In this document: one piece after another, positions 22,465-30,222 of the stretch | How the letters are laid out: the number at the start of each line of letters is the position of its first letter | Numbering within the stretch: position 1 is the stretch's first letter | NCBI GenBank assembly: GCA_033856025.1 | Contig: JAWVFQ010000037.1 | Coordinates: 62,001 to 126,000, forward strand | Origin: AC-38 sp033856025 | Lineage (GTDB): Bacteria > Actinomycetota > Thermoleophilia > Solirubrobacterales > Solirubrobacteraceae | Direction of reading: 5' to 3' | Length of the DNA stretch: 64,000 nt | Program-made: the position numbers and the translations under genes | Notes under the pieces: generated by a model | Seen by the model: the letters and a program-made list of their open reading frames with translations, nothing else | Databases searched by the model: none | Told to the model about the DNA's origin: nothing

Positions 22465-23475
22465 CTCGCCGCCGAACACGTCGGAGACGGATTCGTCGGT
22501 GAAGATCCGGCGGATCGAGTCGGTCAGCAGCTCGGCGCAGGAGAGCACGCGGATGTTGTCCGGCGCGCCGGGGCGCAGCGGGATCGTGTCGGTGACGACG
22601 ATCTCCTCGAAGCGCGAGGACGCGAGGTTCTCGAACGCGTCGCCGGACAGGACGGGGTGGGTGGCGGCCGCGTAGACGCGGGCGGCACCCTCGTCCAGGA
22701 CCGTCTGCGCCGCCGCCTTCAGGGTGCCGGCGGTGTCGATCATGTCGTCCACCAGCACGGCGGTCTTGTCGCGCACGTCGCCGATCACGTAGCCGATCTC
22801 CGCCACCTGCTGGGCCGGGCGCTCCTTGTTGAGGATCGCCAGCTCGGCGCCGATCTTGGCGGCGAAGTTCTTGTTCAGCTTCACGCGGCCGGCGTCGGGC
22901 GAGACGACCACGATGTCGTCCAGGCCCTGGTCGGAGAAGTACTGCGTGAGCATGGGCAGGGCGGTCATGTGGTCCACCGGCTTCTGGAAGAACCCCTGGA
23001 TCTGGCCGGAGTGCAGGTCCATCGTCAGGACGCGGTCACTGCCGGCCGACTCCAGCATCCGCGCCACCAGGCGCGCCGTGATCGGCTCGCGGGGCAGCGA
23101 CTTCTTGTCCTGGCGCGAGTAGCCGAACCAGGGGGTGACGGCGATCACGCGGTGCGCGCTGGCGCCGACCGCGGCGTCGATCATCACCAGCAGCTCCATG
23201 AGCGCGTCGTTGGCCGTGACGCCGGTGACGGGGTTGCCGCAGGTGGGCTGGACGATGAAGACGTCGGCCCCGCGGATGGAGTCCTCGTAGCGGCAGTAGA
23301 CCTCCCCGTTGGAGAAGGTCTTCAGCGTGACCGGGCCCAGGTCGACGTTCAGCTTGCCCGCGATCTTCGCGGCCAGCTCGGGGTTCGCCCGCCCCGAGAA
23401 GAGCATCAGCCGCTTGTCGTAGCCGAGCTCGAGACTGGTCCGCCGGGTAGCCGTCTGTGGCTCCACCAAGCTCAT
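22450..23475 (-). CDS. prs: Ribose-phosphate pyrophosphokinase (PRPP synthetase)
   Basis: Prs makes PRPP from ribose-5-phosphate and ATP for nucleotide, histidine and tryptophan synthesis. The 341-residue protein has the N-terminal LMLFSGRANPELAAKIA, the flexible loop with DVFIVQPTCGNPV, the catalytic segment AVTPWFGYSRQDKKSLPREPITARL, the metal and ribose-5-P site VLTMDLHSGQIQGFF, and the PRPP loop AVLVDDMIDTAGTL. The ATG at 23475 lies 10 bases after TAGACT. The last four codons plus stop are repeated at 19154-19168. Confidence 0.97.
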   Translation of the reverse strand: MSLVEPQTATRRTSLELGYDKRLMLFSGRANPELAAKIAGKLNVDLGPVTLKTFSNGEVYCRYEDSIRGADVFIVQPTCGNPVTGVTANDALMELLVMIDAAVGASAHRVIAVTPWFGYSRQDKKSLPREPITARLVARMLESAGSDRVLTMDLHSGQIQGFFQKPVDHMTALPMLTQYFSDQGLDDIVVVSPDAGRVKLNKNFAAKIGAELAILNKERPAQQVAEIGYVIGDVRDKTAVLVDDMIDTAGTLKAAAQTVLDEGAARVYAAATHPVLSGDAFENLASSRFEEIVVTDTIPLRPGAPDNIRVLSCAELLTDSIRRIFTDESVSDVFGGENQLF

Positions 23476-23485
23476 CGCCGGCCCG

Positions 23486-23491
23486 AGTCTA
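23486..23491 (-). promoter_or_regulatory. -10 box TAGACT, near-leaderless
   Basis: TAGACT ends 10 bases before the prs ATG at 23475, in the 33-base gap after glmU. Confidence 0.45.
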
Positions 23492-23508
23492 CGCCCCGTT
23501 CCCGACGG

Positions 23509-24891
23509 TCACGATTCGCGTTCGCGCTTCTTGCGCTCGTCGTAGCCCTCGACGTTGCGCTGGCGCTCGCGCGCCACGCCGAGCGCCCCGGGCGGGACGT
23601 CGCCCGTGATCGTGGAGCCCGCCGCGGTCCACGCGTCGTCGCCCACGTCGACCGGCGCGACGTAGTTCGTGTCGACGCCGCCGCGGACGTTGCGGCCGAT
23701 CGTCGTGCGGTGCTTCTCGAACCCGTCGTAGTTGGCGGTGATCGTCCCGGCGCCGAGGTTGGAGCCCTCCCCCACGTCGGCATCGCCCAGGTAGGACAGG
23801 TGCGGGACCTTCGCGCCCGCGCCGACGTCGGAGTTCTTTACCTCCACGAACGTCCCGATCTTGGCGCCCTCGCGCACCACGGTCCCGGGGCGCAGGTAGG
23901 CGAAGGGCCCCACGGTCGCCCGCGCCCGGACCTCCGCCTCGACCGCGTAGGCGTGGCGGATCGTCACCTCGTCGCCGATCGTCATGTCCACGAGCGTGGT
24001 GACCGGGCCGACGCTCGCGCGCTCGCCGATCGTCGTCTCGCCGCGGACGTAGGTGCTGGGCTCGATCTCGGTGTCCTGGCCGATCGTCACGCCGGCGTCG
24101 ATCAGGGTGGTCGCGGGATCGACGATCGTCACGCCCGCGCGCATGTGCGCGTCGAGGATCCGGTCCTGGGCCAGGCGGCGGACGCGCGCCAGGTCGACGC
24201 GGTCGTTGATCCCCAGGACGATCGCCGGGTCGTCGACCAGGTGGGCCGCCACGCCGTCGTCGTCGCCGCGGAAGACCTTCAGGACGTCGGGCAGGTAGTA
24301 CTCGCCCTGCGCGTTGTCGGGCTCGATGCGCTCGAGCGCGGCGAGCAGGCGGGGGCCGTCGAAGGCGTAGACGCCGGTGTTGACCTCGCGGATGGCCAGC
24401 TCCTCCGGCGTGGCGTCGCCGTCGGCCTTGGCCTCGGCGACGTGCTCGACGCCACCGTCGGGCCCGCGCACGACGCGCCCGTACTGCGCCGGGTCGTCGA
24501 GCTCCATCGTGGCCATGGTCGCGGCGGCGCCGGAGCGCTCGTGCTCGTCCACCAGGCCGCGGATCGCGTCGGCGGTGATCAGCGGCACGTCGCCCGACAG
24601 GACGACCACCGACCCCGCGCCGTCGAGGTGGGAGGCGGCGGCGCGCACGGCGTCCCCCGTCCCCCGCGCCTCCTCCTGCACCGCCACCTCGACGCCTTCT
24701 GGAAGCGCACCGTCCAGCGAGTGCCCGGGCGAGGCCACGACCACGATCCGCCCCGCGCCGGCGTCGCGCGCCGCGGCGACCGGCCAGGCGACCATCGGCC
24801 GCCCGCAGATCTCATGCATCACCTTCGGGATCGCCGAGCGCATGCGCGTGCCCTGCCCGGCGGCGAGGATGACGACGGTAGGCGCGGCCAC
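23509..24891 (-). CDS. glmU: Bifunctional UDP-GlcNAc pyrophosphorylase / GlcN-1-P acetyltransferase
   Basis: GlmU makes UDP-GlcNAc for peptidoglycan. At 460 residues it is full length. The N-terminal uridyltransferase has VVILAAGQGTRMRSAIPKVMHEICGRPM, the Asp in LSGDVPLI, and EVNTGVYAFDG. The C-terminal left-handed helix has hexapeptide repeats (VTIGQDTEIEPSTYV...), VGPFAYLRPGTVV with the catalytic His equivalent in the following coils, and HLSYLGDADVGEGSNLGAGTITANYDG. The GTG at 24891 places VAAPTVVILAAGQG at the start and lies 7 bases after TAGCAT; longer starts would run into the toxin gene. Confidence 0.95.
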   Translation of the reverse strand: MAAPTVVILAAGQGTRMRSAIPKVMHEICGRPMVAWPVAAARDAGAGRIVVVASPGHSLDGALPEGVEVAVQEEARGTGDAVRAAASHLDGAGSVVVLSGDVPLITADAIRGLVDEHERSGAAATMATMELDDPAQYGRVVRGPDGGVEHVAEAKADGDATPEELAIREVNTGVYAFDGPRLLAALERIEPDNAQGEYYLPDVLKVFRGDDDGVAAHLVDDPAIVLGINDRVDLARVRRLAQDRILDAHMRAGVTIVDPATTLIDAGVTIGQDTEIEPSTYVRGETTIGERASVGPVTTLVDMTIGDEVTIRHAYAVEAEVRARATVGPFAYLRPGTVVREGAKIGTFVEVKNSDVGAGAKVPHLSYLGDADVGEGSNLGAGTITANYDGFEKHRTTIGRNVRGGVDTNYVAPVDVGDDAWTAAGSTITGDVPPGALGVARERQRNVEGYDERKKRERES

Positions 24892-24898
24892 GAGGCGG

Positions 24899-24904
24899 AT
24901 GCTA
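24899..24904 (-). promoter_or_regulatory. -10 box TAGCAT, near-leaderless
   Basis: TAGCAT ends 7 bases before the glmU GTG at 24891 and so supports that start. Confidence 0.45.
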
Positions 24905-24913
24905 GCCGGACCG

Positions 24914-25273
24914 TCAGGGGAGCCAGTGCTGGGCGTTGCGCAACGCGTCAACCGCTGGGCGCGCGGCGAGGAAGGCGTCGAGCGCCTTCACGTAGAGCCC
25001 GACCGTCCCGCGGCTCCGGGGCATGCTGCGGTCGTCGGTGAAGACCATCCCGAAGTGGTCGCGCCCCTCCTGCGCCCATTCGCCGAAGAGCGGCTGGAAG
25101 TCCTGGACGTTGTTGGTCATCACGGCGCGCTCGTCCGTGGTGGCGTGTTCGAGGAGGTCTTCGTCCTCGGCCCCGTCCCACCCTGCCTCGTGAACGGTCA
25201 CGACGTCGTGCTCGCGCCGGCGCAGCTGCTCGGCTATCGCGCCGCTGTAGAGCTCATCCAGGAGGAGCTTCAC
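24914..25273 (-). CDS. DUF5615 PIN-like toxin (probable ribonuclease)
   Basis: The 119-residue protein starts VKLLLDELYSGAIAEQLRRREHDVVTVHEAGWDG. This is the DUF5615 / Mut7-C-like small PIN fold, with LLLDE and AEDEDLLEHATTDERAVMTNNVQDF supplying the acidic metal residues. Such proteins are toxins or RNases paired with DUF433 antitoxins. The GTG at 25273 overlaps the antitoxin end by 20 bases, and translation follows the antitoxin, as is usual for this module. Confidence 0.8.
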   Translation of the reverse strand: MKLLLDELYSGAIAEQLRRREHDVVTVHEAGWDGAEDEDLLEHATTDERAVMTNNVQDFQPLFGEWAQEGRDHFGMVFTDDRSMPRSRGTVGLYVKALDAFLAARPAVDALRNAQHWLP

Positions 25274-25715
25274 CCAGAACCTCCTGGGTGCGCTCCCACC
25301 GGGCACGCGCCTCGCGGGCGTGCGCGTCCCGGCGCGCGATCTCGGCGTCGACGTCGTCGCGGTAGTCCGCGTAGTACGCGAGGCATGCGTGGACGCTGCG
25401 CTCCGGAACGCCGAGGTAGTCGGCGGCGTCCGGCACGCTGCCCTCGCTCGCGCGGACCGTCTCCACCACGTCCGAGACGTCGAGCCGCGTGCCGATCAGC
25501 GCCGGATGACGTGCTCCGGCCGCGCCGCGGCGGAAGTAGACGAGCGGGTGCTCGTCGCGGCGCAGCGCCTCGTCGAGAAGGCGGGCGGCGAGTCGGTTCC
25601 CGCTCTCGCCCGTCCTGTCCGCGCGCGCCTCCAGGCGTTCCACGACCGGAGTCGGGAGGCGGAACGAGCGCTGCCTCGTGGTGGCCTTCTGAGCTATGAC
25701 TACAGTGTAACCCAC
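25254..25715 (-). CDS. DUF433-type antitoxin with ribbon-helix-helix-like head
   Basis: The 153-residue product has an N-terminal part that looks like a ribbon-helix-helix DNA-binding segment (RSFRLPTPVVERLEARADRTGESGNRLAARLLDEAL). A DUF433-like winged helix follows: HPALIGTRLDVSDVVETVRASEGSVPDAADYLGVPERSVHACLAYYADYRDDVDAEI. It should bind its own operator and neutralise the toxin downstream. The start is taken as GTG 25715, the only normal start codon in frame before RSFRLP. It lies 11 bases past the tRNA-Gln end and inside a perfect palindrome. Confidence 0.75.
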   Translation of the reverse strand: MGYTVVIAQKATTRQRSFRLPTPVVERLEARADRTGESGNRLAARLLDEALRRDEHPLVYFRRGAAGARHPALIGTRLDVSDVVETVRASEGSVPDAADYLGVPERSVHACLAYYADYRDDVDAEIARRDAHAREARARWERTQEVLGEAPPG

Positions 25716-25720
25716 TGTAG
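25700..25720. promoter_or_regulatory. Toxin-antitoxin operator, perfect 8-bp palindrome
   Basis: CTACAGTG (25700-25707) and CACTGTAG (25713-25720) are exact inverted arms with a 5-base spacer. The site overlaps the antitoxin start codon, which fits autoregulation by the antitoxin. It contains TACAGT and TACACT -10-like hexamers on the minus strand. Confidence 0.65.
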
Positions 25721-25725
25721 GACAA

Positions 25726-25797
25726 CTGGGGAGCCAGGATTCGAACCTGAGCTTCTGGGACCAAAACCCAGCGTGCGGCCAACTACACCACTCCCCA
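25726..25797 (-). tRNA. tRNA-Gln (anticodon UUG)
   Basis: On the minus strand the acceptor arm TGGGGAG (from 25797) pairs with CTCCCCA (to 25727), with discriminator G at 25726. The anticodon stem CTGGG/CCCAG encloses the loop TTTTGGT, which reads UUG for Gln. The T arm has CAGGTTCGAATCCTG. The gene is 72 bases, without an encoded CCA. The D arm GTGTAGTTGGCCGCAC is normal. Confidence 0.95.
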
Positions 25798-25808
25798 GGG
25801 CAGCTCCT

Positions 25809-25814
25809 AGGGTA
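25809..25814 (-). promoter_or_regulatory. -10 box TACCCT of tRNA-Gln
   Basis: TACCCT on the minus strand ends 11 bases before the tRNA 5' end, leaving room for a leader of a few bases. Confidence 0.4.
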
Positions 25815-25822
25815 ATCGGACG

Positions 25823-26581
25823 TCAGGGCAGCATCGCGACCACTCGCGCCGGGGCGGCGGAGGCGTTCTCGATGCGCAGGGGGAAGCAGGAGACGGTGAA
25901 GCCGGTGGGCGGGAGCTCTGAGAGGTTGACCAGGCGCTCGATCTGGGAGTAGGGCAGGTCGACCTGGTGGGCGGCCCAGAAGACGCCGGGCTCGTCGCGC
26001 TCGGTGGCCTCGGCGGCCTGGAGGTGCAGGGGCGCGTCCCAGCCCCAGGCGTCGATCCCCATCACGCGCACCCCGCGCTCCCACAGCCAGCGGGTCGCCT
26101 CGGCGGTCACGCCGGGGCCGCGGGCGATGTAGTCCGGCTCGGCGTAGAACTCGTCGCGGCCGGTGCGCACCAGGACAATGTCGCCCGGCGAGAGGGTGTG
26201 GCCCGCGGCCGCCAGCGCCGCCTCCGCCTCCGGCGCCGTCACGGGGTCGCCGTCCTCCTTCGAGACGAAGTCCAGCACCACCCCCGGTCCGTAAAACCAC
26301 TCCAGCGGCAGCTCGTCGATCGTCTGAGCCCGCTCCCCGCCGACGCGCGAGTTGTAGTGCCAGGGCGCGTCCACATGGGTGGAGTTGTGTGTCCCGAAGC
26401 GGGTCAGCTCCTCGGTGGCCCAGCCCTCGCCGTCGCGCAGCAGCCGCGGCGCGACGCCGAACATCGTCTCGATGAGCTGGGCGCCCTCGGCGTGGCCGGA
26501 GAACGCGATGTCCGTGCGCAGCGGGTCCGGCGTGTCCGGCGGGCTGGGCCGGATCGGGGCGGAAAGGTCCAGGAACCTCAC
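25823..26581 (-). CDS. Cyclase-family metal hydrolase (KynB/arylformamidase-like)
   Basis: The 252-residue protein fits the cyclase family (kynurenine formamidase fold). The metal motif HxGTHxD appears as FGTHNSTHVDAPWHY near residues 63-77. Further family features are GDIVLVRTGRDEFY, GVTAEATRWLWERGVRVMGIDAWGWD and the end SCFPLRIENASAAPARVVAMLP. The change of the usual G to S in HxGTH (here HNSTH) may alter substrate choice. No kynurenine genes are near. The GTG at 26581 is 7 bases after TAGGAT. Confidence 0.82.
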   Translation of the reverse strand: MRFLDLSAPIRPSPPDTPDPLRTDIAFSGHAEGAQLIETMFGVAPRLLRDGEGWATEELTRFGTHNSTHVDAPWHYNSRVGGERAQTIDELPLEWFYGPGVVLDFVSKEDGDPVTAPEAEAALAAAGHTLSPGDIVLVRTGRDEFYAEPDYIARGPGVTAEATRWLWERGVRVMGIDAWGWDAPLHLQAAEATERDEPGVFWAAHQVDLPYSQIERLVNLSELPPTGFTVSCFPLRIENASAAPARVVAMLP

Positions 26582-26588
26582 CCGCCCG

Positions 26589-26594
26589 ATCCTA
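26589..26594 (-). promoter_or_regulatory. -10 box TAGGAT, near-leaderless
   Basis: TAGGAT ends 7 bases before the cyclase GTG at 26581, in the 18-base gap after the M14 gene. Confidence 0.4.
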
Positions 26595-26599
26595 GGGCG

Positions 26600-29500
26600 T
26601 CAGCGCAGCCGGAACACCGCGCGCCGGGGCCGGAGCCGGCCGTGCTCGGCGTGGCCGTAGTTGTCGCGGGCGACCACCCACACGGCGTAGCGCCCGCGCG
26701 GTAGGCGCACCTTCCGTGAGAAGCGCCACGTCGCCCGGCCACTCGCGCGGCGCACGATCGCCGCGCGCACGAGGATCGGGCGCCGGCACCGCCGCCGCGC
26801 CGACAGGCGACCGTTCGCCTTCAGGTAGCGGCACCCGCGCTTGACCGGGCGGTACACGGCGACGTACACGCGCGACACCTTCACGGGGAAGCGCCGAGCG
26901 CAGGCGGCGACGCGCGTGGTCCCGCGCAGCGCGACCCGCCGCCGGCTCGCTCTCAGGCTGCGCCGGGTCATGGTGGACTGGAGGATCGACCGCGCGCCGC
27001 AGGCCCGGGCCACCGCGCTCCCGGCGGACGCGTCCACGCGCGGGCGCACCGTGCACTTCGCGTCCAGCAGGTTGCACAGCAGGATGTAGCCCGTGTAGGT
27101 GAGCGCGTGCGGCTCGATCCCCAGCGGATGGTCGAAGCTCGTCTCGGGCTGGGGCAGCAGCCCGCCGGCCACGCGCACGTGGCCCTGGCCGACCGGCAGC
27201 TCGCCCAGCGCCACGCGGTCGAGCACCGGCACCGCGTCGCGCGTGCCGGCGTTCACCGAGGTGCCCGCCACCCGGCCCCCCGCGTCCGCGAACGCCTTGA
27301 TCTCGACGTCGTACTGGCGCGCGTTCGACGCGTCGCCGCCCGTCTTGTCCTGGATCGCGAAGCCCAGCGGCGTCGGCTCGTAGGTCTGGCGGCGCATCCC
27401 GCTGTTGAAGCGCGCGCCGGGCTGGTCGACCCCGCGGGCAAGGGGATCGGAGAGCGTGCTCGCCTCGTCGGCGTTGCCGTCCTTGTTGACGTCGCGCTGG
27501 AACGTGACCTGTCCGGCGTAGACGGTCTGGCGCTTGACCGCTGTGGCCGGGATCGGCGTCAGCTCGGTCAGGCCGCGCAGGCCGGCGTCCGTCAGGACGA
27601 GGTTCCCCCCGCCTCGGACCCACTGGAGCAGCTTGGCCACCCAGGCGTTCTTCTCGGCCACGGTGTAGCGGCTCTGGGCGGGCGCCGGGACGCCGGTGAA
27701 GGTCACCTTCCCGGTCCAGTTCGGGTCCACGCCGCTGCAGTTGACGACGAGGATCCGCCACGTGCCCGCCTCCGGGTAGGCGACCTCGACCTGCTCGCCG
27801 TTGAGGTTGCCGCTGGTCCCGCCCTTGACGTCGACCCAGTTGTTGGCCGCATCCTTGCGCTGGGCGTAGATGTCGTAGTCGCTGGGGTTGGCCCAGGCCA
27901 GGATCGCGCTCATCGACGCGTTCACGTCCGAGGGCGCGATCGCGAACTCGGGCGACGCCTCGGTCGTGGTCGGCGTGCGCTCGCAGGCGTTCGCGCCCTG
28001 GCCCGGCGTCGTGGGCGGGCCCTGGTGCTGGAAGTCGAAGCCCGCCGTCGGGTTCCCGGTCGGCGTCGAGGGCTCGCCGGCGTACAGCCCGGTGTATCCG
28101 GGCAGCAGCGAGTCCGCCAGCACGAGCGTCCGCAGGCCGGACAGCGACTGCGCGCCGGTGATCACCTTGGCCGGGTCCACGGTGCTGAAGCGCTGCTGTG
28201 GGTCGTCGATGAACCCGTTCAGGCGCGCCAGGGCATCGGTGTTGGCGACGTCGTAGGCGTGCAGCTTGGGCGCGGGCTCGCGGTACGTGCGCCCGGGCGC
28301 GTAGCCGCCGTCCGTCGTGGCCGGTCCGGAGCTGAACTCGGTGACCGTCTGGACGGGTCCGGCCTGGGGGGAGATGACCATGCGCCACTCCACCGGCGTG
28401 CCGTCGCGCTTGTTGGCCTGGGGCCGGTTGATCGAGGCGGTGAGGCCGGCGCGCGCGTAGAGCTGCTGCTGGTTCCAGTCCTCGGCCACCGTGACCCAGT
28501 CGTTGTCGGAGATCTTCTCCTCGGGGCTGACGTGCTCGTCGCAGCCGCGGCACTGGACCTTCATCGCGATGGTCCGGTCGCCCGGCTGGAGGCCCTGCAC
28601 GTTGGTCGTCGTCACGTCGACGCGCATGCCGCCGTTGAACACGTTCGCGTTGCGAACGACGGGATCGAGCGCGACCACGACGCCCTCCGCGGCCGGCCGG
28701 GAGGTCTCCGGGCCGTAGGTCTTGCCGTCCTGGGCATGCGTCCCGGGGGGCGCTCCCAGCCCGGCGCCGCTCTCGGAGCGCGTGAGCCGCGGGCCGGCGA
28801 CGTAGCCCTGGGGCCCGGGCACGGACATCGCCCCGGTCACCGGCGCCAGCATGTCGGCCAGGTGGGCGTAGAGCAGCGCCTTGTTGCCGTCGACGTGCAG
28901 CTGCTCGGTGTGCGGGTCGAACCGGGTGTCCTTGTCGATGTGCGAGAAGGACATCTCGTTGTCCACGCCGTCGGCGTTCAGCCCCGCCTTGGAGTCGAAC
29001 CAGTCGCCCAGCGTGCCGGTCGTCGTGTAGTTGATCGTGTCGTAGACCGAGCCCCAGGTCTGGCCATAGATCTGCCCGCAGGCGTCGCCCGCGGCCACGG
29101 TGCTCTGGCAGCCCGCGATGCCGCCGGGCGGCGCGTCGTTGGGCTGGATGATCGGCGACCACTTCAGCGCCTGGTAGGACGCGTCGTGGATGGTCTTGGC
29201 CGTCTCGCGCAGGCGCGTGTCCTTGCCCAGGTCGTGGCTGCCGTGCGGCAGCATCGTGAAGGACAGGGCGTCGGCGAAGGGCTGGCCGTGCAGGTCGTCG
29301 CCCGCGTCGAAGCGCTTGCCGCTGCCCATCAGGTCGCCGTAGAAGTGCTGGAAGGCGCGCGTCTCGGGCTCCGAGCCGCCGGAGTAGCCGCGGAACGAGT
29401 ACCCGATGTCCGGCCAGTCGCGGTTGGGGTCCACCCCGTTGCCGTTGTAGCGCTGGAAGGACAGGCCGCCGGCCGAGATCGAGCCGCGGCGCCAGCCGTC

Positions 29501-30211
29501 CGGGTTGGGGTAGGTGAAGTAGATGATCGTGCGGCGCAGGACGTCGGCGAAGGTCGGCGCGCCCGCCTTCACCGAGGCGGGGACGACCGGCCGGGTCGCC
29601 TTGCCGGTGGTGAACGCGGTGACCAGGTCCTCCATCGCCCGGGTGCCGCCCTCCACGCCGGCGCGTTCGATGCCGTGGATCGACAGCGAGATCGTCATGC
29701 GCTTCTTGCCGGCGTCGGGGACGTTCTCGTCCGTGACGCGCACCACGAACAGCTTGGACTTGGCGCGCCCGTAGCTGGTGGTGGGGACGCCGGCCGAGAC
29801 GTGCTCCTTGCGCGGCGTGAACTCCATGTGGCGCATCGTGTTGCCGGGGAACGCCTTGGTCCCGTCGGTGTTCACCGGCTCGCTGGACCCGTAGGCGTCC
29901 AGCTTGCCGTCCAGCGTCCAGACCTCCATGTAGCGCTGCCACTGCGGCTGGGAGTTCATGTACGTCAGCGCGTCGATGAACTCGGGGTACTGGATGAACG
30001 AGTCGGCGTGGACGTTGCCCTGCGCGTTGGGAGAGCAGGGCGCCGTGCCGATGCGCCCGCAGGCCGCGAGCGGGTCGGGGAACACCCGGCCCAGGACGCT
30101 GTAGGAGCCATCGCTCGTGGCCACCGGCGACGCGGCGGCCGGCGTGGTCCACGCCGCGGCGAGCAGCACGGCGGCGAGGCACGACAGGACAAGCGAACGG
30201 CGAGCACTCAT
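26600..30211 (-). CDS. Giant secreted M14 zinc carboxypeptidase with C-terminal Cys/Arg-rich module
   Basis: The 1203-residue protein has a signal peptide (MSARRSLVLSCLAAVLLAAAWTTPAAASP). The M14 domain spans about residues 40-460: the first zinc motif HxxE is SIHGIERAG, substrate residues lie in YPNPDGWRRG and VDPNRDWPD, and the third ligand is likely DDLHGQ. A long beta-rich region follows, with a propeptide-convertase-like jelly roll (PSDYDIYAQRKDAANNWVDV). The last 130 residues are a basic four-cysteine module also found in the upstream paralog. I chose ATG 30211, which has GGGAG 5 bases before it; ATG 30223 is possible and shares a base with the upstream stop. Confidence 0.85.
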   Translation of the reverse strand: MSARRSLVLSCLAAVLLAAAWTTPAAASPVATSDGSYSVLGRVFPDPLAACGRIGTAPCSPNAQGNVHADSFIQYPEFIDALTYMNSQPQWQRYMEVWTLDGKLDAYGSSEPVNTDGTKAFPGNTMRHMEFTPRKEHVSAGVPTTSYGRAKSKLFVVRVTDENVPDAGKKRMTISLSIHGIERAGVEGGTRAMEDLVTAFTTGKATRPVVPASVKAGAPTFADVLRRTIIYFTYPNPDGWRRGSISAGGLSFQRYNGNGVDPNRDWPDIGYSFRGYSGGSEPETRAFQHFYGDLMGSGKRFDAGDDLHGQPFADALSFTMLPHGSHDLGKDTRLRETAKTIHDASYQALKWSPIIQPNDAPPGGIAGCQSTVAAGDACGQIYGQTWGSVYDTINYTTTGTLGDWFDSKAGLNADGVDNEMSFSHIDKDTRFDPHTEQLHVDGNKALLYAHLADMLAPVTGAMSVPGPQGYVAGPRLTRSESGAGLGAPPGTHAQDGKTYGPETSRPAAEGVVVALDPVVRNANVFNGGMRVDVTTTNVQGLQPGDRTIAMKVQCRGCDEHVSPEEKISDNDWVTVAEDWNQQQLYARAGLTASINRPQANKRDGTPVEWRMVISPQAGPVQTVTEFSSGPATTDGGYAPGRTYREPAPKLHAYDVANTDALARLNGFIDDPQQRFSTVDPAKVITGAQSLSGLRTLVLADSLLPGYTGLYAGEPSTPTGNPTAGFDFQHQGPPTTPGQGANACERTPTTTEASPEFAIAPSDVNASMSAILAWANPSDYDIYAQRKDAANNWVDVKGGTSGNLNGEQVEVAYPEAGTWRILVVNCSGVDPNWTGKVTFTGVPAPAQSRYTVAEKNAWVAKLLQWVRGGGNLVLTDAGLRGLTELTPIPATAVKRQTVYAGQVTFQRDVNKDGNADEASTLSDPLARGVDQPGARFNSGMRRQTYEPTPLGFAIQDKTGGDASNARQYDVEIKAFADAGGRVAGTSVNAGTRDAVPVLDRVALGELPVGQGHVRVAGGLLPQPETSFDHPLGIEPHALTYTGYILLCNLLDAKCTVRPRVDASAGSAVARACGARSILQSTMTRRSLRASRRRVALRGTTRVAACARRFPVKVSRVYVAVYRPVKRGCRYLKANGRLSARRRCRRPILVRAAIVRRASGRATWRFSRKVRLPRGRYAVWVVARDNYGHAEHGRLRPRRAVFRLR

Positions 30212-30222
30212 CTGGTCTCCCA

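Noticed and set aside
22339..25041. A 900-codon plus-strand open frame opposite prs and glmU
   Set aside because: The opposite strand encodes complete, highly conserved enzymes; the plus frame has no recognisable protein features.
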